Below, in pieces: positions 24,315-32,094 of a stretch of 64,000 nucleotides of DNA. The translations under genes and the position numbers were made by a program. Where the stretch lies: the NCBI RefSeq assembly GCF_029892045.1, contig NZ_CP120368.1, positions 2,292,001 through 2,356,000 of the forward strand, in the 5' to 3' direction. This DNA comes from Sinorhizobium numidicum. GTDB taxonomy: Bacteria > Pseudomonadota > Alphaproteobacteria > Rhizobiales > Rhizobiaceae. The first letter of the stretch is position 1. Every line of letters starts with the position of its first letter. Below the pieces are notes generated by a model. It did not search any database, had not been told where the DNA came from, and saw only the letters and a list, made by a program, of their open reading frames with translations.

Positions 24315-25079
24315 TTAGCCCCGATCATCGTCGTGTGCGTTCCGCCTCGGCTCGCGATCTGCGTCGTTAGCCTGTTCGCCTTGTCGCCGGCCCGCTTTGT
24401 CGCCGTCTTCTCCCGGTGCGGCCGTCCGCCCGCGAACCGCTATCCGCTCGGCCGCCGGCCCATCGCTGACGACCGACTCCGTGAGTGGGACTGCATGCTT
24501 CGGCGACGGCTTCGCAGCGGCGACGTCCGCCCTCGCGGCGTCCGTCTGCCTGCGAAAACGAGCGAGAAGCGCTAGTACGCGAGCTTTGGCTTCCGGCGAC
24601 ACCGGCGCCCGCGTCATGGCAAGCAAGGTGCTCGCCTTCGCCCTCTCCCGCACCAGGTCTTCGCTCGCGCTCCTCGCTTCCAGCCGGGCGAGCGCTGCAA
24701 GTTCGGCGGGCACCGGCATCAAGCCGGGTTTCACGCCGGGTCTCACGCCGGCATATTCGCCACGCTTCAGCTTGACGATCGCCGCCGTCAGGCCGCAGGG
24801 CGGCACGTTCGAAAGCGCCAGCATGTACTCGCGCAGGAAATCGGCGGGTGCGATGCCGGCCGGCGCTGCCATGCCTCCGCGCTTCAGCGCCTCCAGGCAT
24901 TCGGCCACGCGCTCCGCCCCTACCGGCGCCAGCCGTTCGGTAAGGCGCGCAATCTCGGCCGCATGAGCGGGAACCGCTTTTTCCTCCGCGTCCCTCATAT
25001 CGGGCCTCGCCGAATCTCTGCCCGCTTGCCGCGCCGGTTCATGGTCAAAACTCAAGGGTCGTGCCGGTAAATTCGTCAT
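24315..25079 (-). CDS. Prophage hypothetical protein between replication genes
   Basis: MTNLPARPLSFDHEPARQAG at 25079 is taken as start because upstream codons in this frame are an Arg-rich shadow of the next gene. The middle holds the protein-like core AAEIARLTERLAPVGAERVA, ECLEALKRGGMAAPAG, DFLREYMLALSNVPPCGLTA and AIVKLKRGEYAGVRPG. The last 80 residues are charged and probably disordered. Similar proteins sit next to DnaA-like and replication genes in rhizobial prophages. No biochemical function is known to me. It overlaps the end of the upstream gene by 35 bases in another frame. Confidence 0.65.
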   Translation of the reverse strand: MTNLPARPLSFDHEPARQAGRDSARPDMRDAEEKAVPAHAAEIARLTERLAPVGAERVAECLEALKRGGMAAPAGIAPADFLREYMLALSNVPPCGLTAAIVKLKRGEYAGVRPGVKPGLMPVPAELAALARLEARSASEDLVRERAKASTLLAMTRAPVSPEAKARVLALLARFRRQTDAARADVAAAKPSPKHAVPLTESVVSDGPAAERIAVRGRTAAPGEDGDKAGRRQGEQANDADREPRRNAHDDDRG

Positions 25080-25708
25080 CTCGTGATCGTCCCAATGCTC
25101 TATCCAGTTGCCGCTGCACGTCGTCCTGATGCTCCCTGAACCCGCCTCTCGGCACCGGCGGCGCGCGCCCGGCGTTGCGGATCCAGTTGCGCCAGGTCGC
25201 AGGCCAATCGAGCTTGACCGCATCGCGGCCCGCCTTCGCCGTCCAGTAATCGCGGAACTTCTCGAATTCCGCCTGCGCCTGGGCTCGATTGAAGCCCCTG
25301 TCGGCAGCGAAGCCCCAATCGGGCACGAAACCGTCCGGCAGCCGCGTCGCCCGCCGCTTACCCTCCCCTGGCCTATCCTCCCGTGATCGGGCCCCCAAAT
25401 CGTTCGACCCGACCCCAGCGCCTTCGCCGCCCCTAGAGTCGTTTGGAGGGGTGGGATTAATTTCTTTAGGGGGTGCGGGGGACCTTTCCTTATACGGGAG
25501 GGGAGCGTCACAGTCTGTCACGACCTCCTCGCGCGCTGTCCCGTGACGGCGGCTGCTGGCGCACACGGTCGGAGGCCCGCCGCCGCTCGAGCGCGTCGAT
25601 CGCCTGCTCCTCCGCCGCACGAACGGCGGAAAGAATCATCTCCGGCGTGGCACCTGCCGTCACCAGCGCTTCGACGATCGCCGAGATCCTCATGCCGCTG
25701 TTTCGCAT
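25045..25708 (-). pseudogene. Phage replication-type protein gene with a -1 frameshift
   Basis: It begins MRNSGMRISAIVEALVTAGA at 25708 after AGGAAGAGA, then a helix AVRAAEEQAIDALERRRASD. Near 25530 one base is missing and the rest continues in another frame: EEVVTDCDAPLPYKERSPAP, then RLPDGFVPDWGFAADRGFNR and YWTAKAGRDAVKLDWPATWR then NWIRNA. The last block (FRDYWTAK...KLDW..TWRNW.R) is the C-terminal signature of YdaU/DUF1376-type phage replication proteins. Total length is 664 bases, one base off an open frame. Confidence 0.65.
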
Positions 25709-25869
25709 TCTCTTCCTGCCTTCCTATAGGGCGTGACGCTTCGTCGCCGCGGCGCCGAAGCCGGCGGGCGATAATCACGTCGAATGTTCGAAAATTCGGA
25801 GCGGGTGACGGAGAACCGATGCGGCTCTCTAGCCGTACCCCCGCGTCTCAACTCTCTGAAACCGATCGC
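25709..25869. other. Degraded phage DNA without a clear gene
   Basis: Short frames on both strands, and nothing recognisable. It lies between the replication-type gene and the cro-like remnant. Confidence 0.35.
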
Positions 25870-26302
25870 TTACGATTTGCAGCGATCGGGTCGGAAATCA
25901 GTCATCTGCCCCGCGCCAACGCGCGCCCGGGGCGCCAAGCCCTGCCGGCAGAGAGCGGCCAGCAGGGCTTCGCGCTGACCGCCGGGGAGGAGAACGGCGG
26001 TCAGTCTCATCCGGGTGGCGAAGGTGCAAAGCGTTTCCGCATCCCAAAGTTTGCGAACGAAGCGCCCTTCTCGCCTGCATCCGCGTCGGACGTCGATCGA
26101 TTGATCTACCGGCCGCCGCCCTTTCCCTCCCGCACGCCAGGCAAGCCCTGGCGCACAGTTCCGCAATGCGAAGCAGAGCCCTTTGGCACGCGCTGTCGCC
26201 ATAACCACAGGCAGGCGCCCGCGCGTCAACTCGCAACGCCCGCGCGGCGGCGCCGCCAAAAACATTGACAATGTCATCAACAGTCTTCATGTTATTATCC
26301 AT
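25870..26302 (-). pseudogene. Cro-like regulator remnant, divergent from the phage repressor
   Basis: ATG at 26302 starts MDNNMKTVDDIVNVFGGAAA then RAL, the N-terminal helix pair of small phage Cro-type HTH proteins (VNVFGG..A.AR.L). The recognition helix is missing, and a second register gives TRGRLPVVMATARAKGL, which resembles the segment after the helix (W..RGRLP). So about ten codons and the frame were lost inside the HTH. The remaining sequence to 25870 is open in shifted frames but not recognisable. It sits where cro would sit relative to the CI-like gene. Confidence 0.5.
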
Positions 26303-26303
26303 G

Positions 26304-26331
26304 ACACCATGAGTGTCGTGTTGTCAACATG
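26304..26331. promoter_or_regulatory. Likely repressor operators between cro-like and CI-like genes
   Basis: ACACCATGAGTGT (26304-26316) has ACAC/GTGT arms. TGTTGTCAACA (26319-26329) is a second small inverted repeat next to it. Very similar ACACGATGAGTGT and CAACAT...ATGTTG sequences recur at 27312-27353 on the other side of the repressor gene. Confidence 0.55.
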
Positions 26332-26364
26332 ATTTGTGTTGGATCCGCTGCTATGTTGCATGTC

Positions 26365-27066
26365 ATGAGCGAGAAAGCTGAGAGATTGCGCCAGGCGCGC
26401 GTCAGGGCGGGTTACCGCTTTGCTTCCGATGCGGCGAACGCCCTTGGCGTTGTCGCCTCGACCTATCGTGCCCATGAGAACGGACAGAACGACTTTGAGC
26501 TTGACGAGGCCGAACTCTACGGTCGTAAGTTCGATGTCGACTCGGTATGGCTGATGAAGGGTACGGAACGCCACCCGGAGTCCCGCGTCAACGGCAGCGC
26601 GGCGCCCGGCTCCGGAACGAAGGAAATCATCCCGCCAAACGCCGAGGTTCGCGCCAACATTATCGGGGAAGGCGAGAAGATCCCCGTCTTCGGCCAGGCC
26701 GTCGGCGGGGTTGACGGTGAATTCCTTATGAATGGCAATGTGTTGTACGAAGTCATGGCGCCGCCGATCCTGTCGGATAAATCAGGTGCCTATGCGGTCT
26801 CTGTCTCCGGCGATTCCATGTACCCGCGCTACGAAGACGGCGAAGTCTGCTTCGTCGACCCAAGCCGCCGCGTCAAAAAGGGCGACTACGTAATCGCCCA
26901 GATCCGCCTCGAAGAAGGCGGGGCACCGCTGGCCTATGTGAAAAAATTCGTCCGCCACAACAGCGCCGAGCTGGTTCTCGAACAGTTCAATCCGCCGAAG
27001 GAGTTGCGCTTCGAAGCCCAGACGGTAGACAGCGTTCATTACATCGCCCTCGCCGGCAACGCCTGA
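26365..27066 (+). CDS. CI/LexA-like phage repressor (HTH plus S24 peptidase)
   Basis: Residues 1-65 are an XRE-type HTH (MSEKAERLRQARVRAGYRFA, SDAANALGVVASTYRAHENG). The C-terminal half is an S24 autoprotease: GQAVGG near the cleavage region, catalytic Ser in VSGDSMYPRYEDGE, and catalytic Lys in YVKKFVRH. Such repressors hold a prophage silent and cleave themselves when RecA is activated by DNA damage. MSEKAERLRQ at 26365 fits family starts; ATG at 26353 is an alternative. It is divergent from the cro-like remnant, with palindromes between. The gene looks intact, so it may still act on its operators. Confidence 0.92.
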   Translation: MSEKAERLRQARVRAGYRFASDAANALGVVASTYRAHENGQNDFELDEAELYGRKFDVDSVWLMKGTERHPESRVNGSAAPGSGTKEIIPPNAEVRANIIGEGEKIPVFGQAVGGVDGEFLMNGNVLYEVMAPPILSDKSGAYAVSVSGDSMYPRYEDGEVCFVDPSRRVKKGDYVIAQIRLEEGGAPLAYVKKFVRHNSAELVLEQFNPPKELRFEAQTVDSVHYIALAGNA

Positions 27067-27227
27067 GAGAGAAGCACGCGGCGTCCTGGAAGTCCCAAGA
27101 TCTGGCTAGCGACTCGTCGCCCACCCTCATGGATCCAGCCGCGGTGCATCCGCACCGCGACCAACGCTTCGATGAGAATGAAGCCGAGAGCGAGGCGTCT
27201 CCCCCCGCGCCGCCGCACGGCGCTGGA

Positions 27228-27256
27228 TTCCTGTGACAAACACCCAGGAATGACGG
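27228..27256. repeat. Degenerate hairpin repeat GGATTCCTGTGAC...AGGAATGA
   Basis: GGATTCCTG and CAGGAATGA pair around GACAAACACC. Hairpins of this type are common in rhizobial intergenic DNA. The rest of 27067-27311 shows no gene. Confidence 0.5.
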
Positions 27257-27311
27257 CGTTATAAGAAGACGCTGAGCTCAGCACCGACTCACGTGATGCT
27301 CTCTTAAAAAA

Positions 27312-27353
27312 ACACGATGAGTGTCATCTCAACATTTAACATAGATCATGTTG
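27312..27353. promoter_or_regulatory. Second set of repressor-type palindromes
   Basis: ACACGATGAGTGT (27312-27324) differs by one base from ACACCATGAGTGT at 26304. It is followed by CAACAT (27329-27334) and ATGTTG (27348-27353) as an inverted pair. It lies upstream of two small early-type genes and could let the same repressor control them. Confidence 0.5.
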
Positions 27354-27462
27354 ACATCATTGCTGTTGAATGCGATGTTGCTTCCAACACAGACAACACG
27401 GAAGCACGTAACGCGGGCAAGCAGAACGCGCGGCTCAAAGGCAAAAGAAAGAACAGCGGCAG

Positions 27463-27804
27463 ATGTCCATATCCCGCATCCAAATCAACCTCCACAGTCA
27501 TGTCGACGAGCTTTTCTCCGCCAACTTCCTGCAATCGCGCGACCGGGAAAATCAGGAAGCGCTCAAGAGCTTTCTCTCCTCCACCTACTCCAGCCTCGCT
27601 TCGCTCGCCTGGCATCTTGGCGCCGACGGCGACGTCTTCCAGCGCGAAGCGGTGCCGGCGTCCGAACTGACCGACGACGCTTTTTTCGAGCTCAACCGCG
27701 AGCGTGAATTTTCCGGCCGAGGCGGCACCGATCGAAATCAGCGCCTGCTCGGCACTCTCGATCATCGCCAGCAGTTCGGTCAACAATCCGGAGAGGCGAT
27801 CTGA
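27463..27804 (+). CDS. Phage early-type hypothetical protein
   Basis: This 113-residue protein starts MSISRIQINLHSHVDELFSA. The first 80 residues are well-formed and helical (ENQEALKSFLSSTYSSLASL, DGDVFQREAVPASELTDDAF). The last 30 are Gln/Arg/Gly-rich. Its TGA overlaps the ATG of the next gene (CTGATG), so the two are translated together. The upstream palindromes match the repressor-operator type. The ribosome site is poor and the minus-strand frame is also open, so confidence is moderate. Confidence 0.5.
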   Translation: MSISRIQINLHSHVDELFSANFLQSRDRENQEALKSFLSSTYSSLASLAWHLGADGDVFQREAVPASELTDDAFFELNREREFSGRGGTDRNQRLLGTLDHRQQFGQQSGEAI

Positions 27805-28073
27805 TGCGCGCCGAAACCTACGCCGTCGTCAACCTCGCTGCCTTGAATCTTATCGAGGCCGCCAGCGCCGCCTATTACGTGACCGAGAAGGAGGCGGCGG
27901 CTCGCCATGAGTTTCGCGCCCGCGAAATGCTGAAGAAGATTGCCTCGGCATTAGGCTATGAGGTCGCCGAAGTGGGGTGGCGGAATGGAGAGACCGGCGA
28001 ACTGCCCGCAGCCGCACACGGGCAGGCGCCCTCCTCCGGGCTGAGACTCGTGTTCGGCCGATCCGTCGAATAG
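27804..28073 (+). CDS. Phage early-type hypothetical protein (89 aa)
   Basis: ATG at 27804 follows GGAGAGGCGATCT and overlaps the previous stop. The N-terminal 50 residues are a clean alpha-helical stretch (NLAALNLIEAASAAYYVTEK then EAAARHEFRAREMLKKIASA). A short tail of polar residues follows. No family is recognised. The coupled pair lies at the far end of the prophage block, 90 bases before a RIME copy. Confidence 0.6.
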   Translation: MRAETYAVVNLAALNLIEAASAAYYVTEKEAAARHEFRAREMLKKIASALGYEVAEVGWRNGETGELPAAAHGQAPSSGLRLVFGRSVE

Positions 28074-28163
28074 ACGCTGCAACGAAACGTCGGCACGGGA
28101 ACTGCACCGGCGCAGGGCGAAACGATGTTGCGCCACGTGCGCGGTGCTGTCAGGTTTACGCCA

Positions 28164-28249
28164 CTACAGCGCCGTGCGTCTTTTCAGACGCACAAAGGTC
28201 GCTTTGAATTGCTGCATGGTTTTATCCTTAGATCGAAGGAACCATGCAA
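28164..28249 (-). repeat. RIME1-type element with internal deletion
   Basis: CTACAGCGCCGTGCGTCTTT to GAACCATGCA. The spacer that normally reads CTGTAGCACTTTGAATT is shortened to CTTTGAATT, so the second palindrome has lost one arm end. The first palindrome is also shortened (ATCCTTAGATCGAAGGA). Confidence 0.8.
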
Positions 28250-28296
28250 AAGCGCGACACAAGAGCAAACTGCCGCCCGGAACGGGATGCACGACG

Positions 28297-28785
28297 ATGG
28301 AAGTCGCCGCCAGATCATACGAGAGGCTCACGCCGGCGGACCTCGAACGGATCGCATCTGTCGCGCTCGCGACGCTCGACGGGATCTTCGACCGCGCGCC
28401 CATCGCCGGTCTTTACCGCGACCGCCTGCTGCTGCTGACGCTCGCTCAAGGAAGTGCGCTCCATTATCTCGACGGCACGAACGGCCTCAAGGACATCGAC
28501 GTCTGGGCATTCTTCGAAGGCGGTCTCACAAAACCGTTTCCGCACAGGAAGCGCTGGTGCGTCGACTTCGGCCCGTCCCGCTTCGGTCGACATCCGGACG
28601 ATCCCGGCTATTCCGGCCGCCGGCTGGACCTGATGGGCCGTTCGATCGCCGTTGTGGGCGGCGAGACTTCTCAGGATGCGGTGCGCCGGTGGCTCGCCTC
28701 CCGCGCCACATCGGCAATCGAACTGCGAAAGAAGCCGATGTTCTGCCTGTTCCCGGCGGGAATTTTCGGCGAGCGGCTTAATTAG
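28297..28785 (+). CDS. Nucleotidyltransferase-like protein
   Basis: This 162-residue protein carries LLLLTLAQGSALHYLDGTNG then LKDIDVWAFF. It resembles the G-S...D-x-D active-site strand pair of the minimal nucleotidyltransferase fold (QGSALH, KDIDVW). Later blocks FPHRKRWCVDFGPSRFGRHP and YSGRRLDLMGRSI are typical of a bacterial family of unknown role with the same layout. ATG at 28297 (MEVAARSYERL) is chosen because the upstream frame runs through the RIME copy. Substrate and partner are unknown, and no antitoxin-like gene lies beside it. Confidence 0.65.
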   Translation: MEVAARSYERLTPADLERIASVALATLDGIFDRAPIAGLYRDRLLLLTLAQGSALHYLDGTNGLKDIDVWAFFEGGLTKPFPHRKRWCVDFGPSRFGRHPDDPGYSGRRLDLMGRSIAVVGGETSQDAVRRWLASRATSAIELRKKPMFCLFPAGIFGERLN

Positions 28786-28926
28786 TCAACCAACTTCGCC
28801 TCCCCTGCCAAGCCGATTGACTCCCGCACAAAAGAGAACATAATAAGAACATTCATCGGTGACGTGCCGCCCATCGGACAATCGAACTGCAGTTTGGCTG
28901 TGGTAGAAAACACAGGAGAATTCGCC

Positions 28927-29154
28927 ATGCGCTTGCCATGCGCGCTTCCGGAACCCCTTTCCCCGGAAGATCAGACCCTGGAAGAAGGGGACGAATTCGC
29001 TGCTGTCATGGCCTATCACAACGGCGACGCCGAGGCCGCCGTGCGCACGCTGCTCAAGGACTGCAAGCATCTGCGTGAGCAATTGGCGCTCGCCCAGATC
29101 TCCATGAGCCTCGGCTTCACCCGAGGCTGGTTACCGAGCTTTAATCGGCGATGA
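28927..29154 (+). CDS. Small hypothetical protein (75 aa)
   Basis: ATG at 28927 follows CACAGGAGAATTCGCC, a strong ribosome site. The product is acidic and helical (EPLSPEDQTLEEGDEFAAVM, GDAEAAVRTLLKDCKHLREQ). The frame is open upstream to 28864, but the ribosome site fixes the start. No family or neighbour relation is recognised. A RIME copy begins 20 bases after the stop. Confidence 0.68.
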   Translation: MRLPCALPEPLSPEDQTLEEGDEFAAVMAYHNGDAEAAVRTLLKDCKHLREQLALAQISMSLGFTRGWLPSFNRR

Positions 29155-29174
29155 CACGACCGCAATGGTTCCTC

Positions 29175-29330
29175 ACTGCATGTTTCCTTAAATCGGAACC
29201 GGTTTAAGGACAAAAACCTGCAGCAATTCAAAGTGCTACAGCGACCTTTGTGCGTCTGAAAAGACGCACGGCGCTGTAGATCGGCACCAAATCAAAGTGC
29301 TGTAGCTTGTGTGTCTGAAAAGGCGCACTG
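29175..29330 (+). repeat. RIME1-type element plus an adjoining partial copy
   Basis: 29175-29279 is a full copy (ACTGCATGTTTCC to GGCGCTGTAG). From 29290 a second, partial unit follows: AATCAAAGTGCTGTAG, then TGTGTCTGAAAAGGCGCAC, which is the spacer and second palindrome of another copy. Confidence 0.88.
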
Positions 29331-29372
29331 CCCGCGGCGCAGTTACTCTTATGCAGCGGGCACGTTTCGCCT

Positions 29373-30119
29373 TCAGTCGTCGTCCGGCGGGCACGGCCAT
29401 TTGGCGGGTGCCGATAGGCCTGCCGGCAGCTTCGTCGCGGCGTCGCCGCAGGCGAGATCGATCTGCTCCTGCTGAAGGCCCTTCGCGGCCGAGAGGTCCA
29501 GGCTCTCTATCCTCGTCAGGAACATGAAGGCACGGCTGAAGTCGATCGATCCCTCGAAGACCGCACCGCTCAGGTCGGCGCGCGCAAGATTTGCCATGGG
29601 AAACTGGGTTCCAGTCAGCACTGCCTTGTCGAAATTGGCGCGGCCGAGTTCCGCCTTCTCGAAATCGGCACCCATCAGGCGTGCGCCGGCGAACTCTGTG
29701 CGCTGCAATTCGGCACTGACGAAGGAGGCGTTTTCGGCGGAGATGCCGGAAAAATTGCCGCGATAGGCCTCGACCCTGGTGAAATTCGCCTTGTCCGCCT
29801 TGGCGCCGGCGAGCGAGGCACGGACCAGAGTCGCCTTTTCGAGATTGGCAGAAGCGAGGTTGGCGCCGCGCAGATCGGTGAGAGTGAAATCGGTATTGAC
29901 CAGATTGGCCCCCTCGAGATCGCTGCCACCGAGCATGAGCTGCCGCTTGTTGCAATCATGCCAGTCGGTGCCAGCGGCAGACGAACTCTTGCAGTCGGCC
30001 GACTCGGCGGCGCTGCTGGTGAAGACCGAAGTCGCGAATACCAGGAGAAATGCCGCGGCACTGAGCGCAAGAGAATCCATTCCGCTCGAATCATTCCGCG
30101 TCTTGGAAGGCATCGTCAT
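29373..30119 (-). CDS. Exported pentapeptide-repeat protein
   Basis: The N-terminus holds a hydrophobic signal (LALSAAAFLLVFATSVFTSS). A Cys-containing segment (DWHDCNKRQLML) follows, then about 25 consecutive A(D/N)LXX units: GANLVNTDFTLTDLRGANLA, SANLEKATLVRASLAGAKAD, AELGRANFDKAVLTGTQFPM. This predicts a right-handed quadrilateral beta-helix. The C-terminus ends CGDAATKLPAG...WPCPPDDD, a tail common in rhizobial exported pentapeptide proteins. Starts at 30119 and 30113 are equally possible. A periplasmic or surface location is likely. The binding partner is unknown. Confidence 0.88.
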   Translation of the reverse strand: MTMPSKTRNDSSGMDSLALSAAAFLLVFATSVFTSSAAESADCKSSSAAGTDWHDCNKRQLMLGGSDLEGANLVNTDFTLTDLRGANLASANLEKATLVRASLAGAKADKANFTRVEAYRGNFSGISAENASFVSAELQRTEFAGARLMGADFEKAELGRANFDKAVLTGTQFPMANLARADLSGAVFEGSIDFSRAFMFLTRIESLDLSAAKGLQQEQIDLACGDAATKLPAGLSAPAKWPCPPDDD

Positions 30120-30402
30120 CTCGTCGCTGCCGGCACCTGAGCCGGCCCTCCCCATCTATGATCCTTCAGGCCGAACCGATGCGAAGAACTGTTCGGAATT
30201 CAACGCGTTATGGCGGCTCTGCTCATCTGAAAAGACGCGCAAAGATCGTCGCCGTCAATAGCCGATTTTTGAAATCCGGTCGTTAAAATCGCGGCACCGA
30301 GCAGGAGGAGAAAGGCTTCGCGGTTTGGGTTCCGCGTCCCGCCCTTCGACCTGCCAGAATCGATCGCGTTCGGAATTTGCACCGCTTCAGCGCAAGCCTT
30401 CC

Positions 30403-30598
30403 TGCATGGTTCCTTAAATCGAAACTACAGCGCCGTGCGTCTTTTCAGACGGACGAAGGTCGCCGTAGCACTTTGAATTGCTGCATGTTTTTATCCTTAA
30501 ATCGGTTCCGATTTAAGAAACATGCAGCAGGGGAACCATGCAGGGATTCAAACCATTACAGCGACCTTTGTACGTCTGAAAGACGCACGCCGCTATAG
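30403..30598 (+). repeat. Outer RIME1 copy interrupted by another RIME1
   Basis: The left half-arm CTGCATGGTTCCTTAAATCG (30403-30422) and the right half GGGAACCATGCAGGGATTCA (30530-30549), with the second palindrome to 30598, belong to one forward copy. Its loop is split by the reverse copy at 30425-30528. Confidence 0.8.
30425..30528 (-). repeat. Inner RIME1 copy nested in another RIME1
   Basis: A full reverse copy, CTACAGCGCCGTGCGTCTTT to AAGAAACATGCAG, placed exactly in the loop of the first palindrome of the outer copy. Confidence 0.88.
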
Positions 30599-30601
30599 TG
30601 A

Positions 30602-31642
30602 CTAAGCCTCGACACCTTGAATGGCCGAAACCTGCCAATCGGCGCCGGGCCGGCGAAGGAAGGTCCAGAGCTCGACCGCTTCGGTCTGGCGGTCGGGATC
30701 GCCGCTAACGACGCGGCTGGTGGCGCGGTCGCGCATGACGTCGATGCTCTCGTAGCGCATGGCGACGGTCGCATAGTCGGTGCCGTCCTCGCGCCAAGCC
30801 TCGGCGACGTCGCCCTGGACGAGGTGCACGTCCCGGACATCGTTCTTAAGGCCCTTCGTCGCGTTTTCGCTGAGTTCCTCGGCGAGATAGGACATGGCTT
30901 CCGGCGTCGTCAGCCGGCGCAAGGTCGCGTAGTCCTCGGCGCCGTAGGCCGCCTGCACCTCCTTCAGCATCGCTTCGAAACGGTCGAGGTCGTGCTGGCC
31001 AATGCCGATTTCGTCGGTCTTGCCCGAGGCCGGGCCCGAGGCAGGGGCGGATGCGGACGAACGCGCGGAGGCCGAAGCCGCGGCGGCGGCACGGTCACCC
31101 TGCCCGCTCATTCCTTCGCCGATGCGTGGAATACGGAAGGAGGGCGAATCCGCAGCCATGGCGGAAGAGCGCGCCGATGCGGACGGCGCCGAATAGGCCG
31201 GGCGCTGACCGCGCCCGAAGAACCGCATCGCCAGCGAGATGACGAGGACGATTAGACCGAGTTGCAGCAGGAGACCGAGAAAGCCGATGCCGCCGCCGAG
31301 ACCATGGCCGAGAAGCATGCCGATCAGGCCACCCATCATGAGACCGCCCAGCATCGAGCCCCCGAACCCGTTGAAGAAGCCCGGACGCGGATTCGTCGTC
31401 CGGTTCTGCGCCGCCGGGTTGGTCGCCGTCGAAGGCTCGGCATTCTGCCGCGGCGTCATCGTCCGGTCGATCGGCGCGGCATTCGTCGGCGCCGTGCGCG
31501 TCACCGGCGGCGCGAAAAACGTCCGGCTGCCGCGCGAGCCGAACCCACCGCCCGCCCGCCGCGCCTCGGCGACGTCCACCACAGTCAACATGACCATGAG
31601 GCCGACCGCCACCATTGCCAGAACTCGTCCAAAACGCTGCAT
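30602..31642 (-). CDS. Tim44-domain membrane protein
   Basis: MQRFGRVLAMVAVGLMVMLT at 31642 is a signal or anchor. A Pro/Thr/Asn-rich linker follows, then a Gly/Met-rich hydrophobic hairpin (MLGGLMMGGLIGMLLGHGLG, GIGFLGLLLQLGLIVLVISL). A Ser/Ala linker precedes a C-terminal Tim44-like domain (DLDRFEAMLKEVQAAYGAED, LRRLTTPEAMSYLAEELSEN, VELWTFLRRPGADWQVSAIQ GVEA). Bacterial members of this layout are inner-membrane proteins of unclear function, with the Tim44 fold acting as a lipid- or protein-binding module. The stop lies three bases from a RIME copy. Frame open seven codons further up. Confidence 0.88.
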   Translation of the reverse strand: MQRFGRVLAMVAVGLMVMLTVVDVAEARRAGGGFGSRGSRTFFAPPVTRTAPTNAAPIDRTMTPRQNAEPSTATNPAAQNRTTNPRPGFFNGFGGSMLGGLMMGGLIGMLLGHGLGGGIGFLGLLLQLGLIVLVISLAMRFFGRGQRPAYSAPSASARSSAMAADSPSFRIPRIGEGMSGQGDRAAAAASASARSSASAPASGPASGKTDEIGIGQHDLDRFEAMLKEVQAAYGAEDYATLRRLTTPEAMSYLAEELSENATKGLKNDVRDVHLVQGDVAEAWREDGTDYATVAMRYESIDVMRDRATSRVVSGDPDRQTEAVELWTFLRRPGADWQVSAIQGVEA

Positions 31643-31663
31643 TTTATCGGATCCCGTTGTCAC

Positions 31664-32094
31664 TCCCGGCCGCGTAGGCCACCGAAGCCCATATAGAGCC
31701 TGACGCCGGGAAGTTTAAGAGCGCGGCGGTGGATTTTCGGCATAGACGACCGGCGAGGTCGACGGCGGCAAAAGCGTACAGCACGCATGCCGCCTTGACT
31801 CTCGCGCAAAATAACCTCGCTTACAGCCTGCGGAGAATGAAATAACCGACCGGTCGGCGAGCAAGATTTGGCATTTTCGGAAGAGATTCTCGACCGCAGC
31901 CGTCTTTCGGTTCCGCCCTCGTGTCTGAAGAGATAAAAAGCACTCGGCCGAAGCGCCCAGGATCAGAAGCCTTCAGCCCTGCAGAACAATACCAGAAGCT
32001 AAGCCCCTGTGAAATTACGGTTTTCTTCGCGAAATGCCACTTGCGAGCGGTTGTGAAACCGAATAACCAGCAGGCGCATTTCTTTGGGGCAATC
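31664..32094. other. Intergenic region, mostly without a gene
   Basis: About 430 bases between divergent genes. The glycosyltransferase frame remains open up to 31921, but that part has no ribosome site and is not protein-like. Composition drops in GC toward the right. Confidence 0.4.

Noticed and set aside
27346..27786. Minus-strand frame of 146 codons overlapping the phage early gene
   Set aside because: The plus-strand frame is translationally coupled to the next gene. The minus frame lacks a ribosome site and its C-terminal half is of low coding quality.
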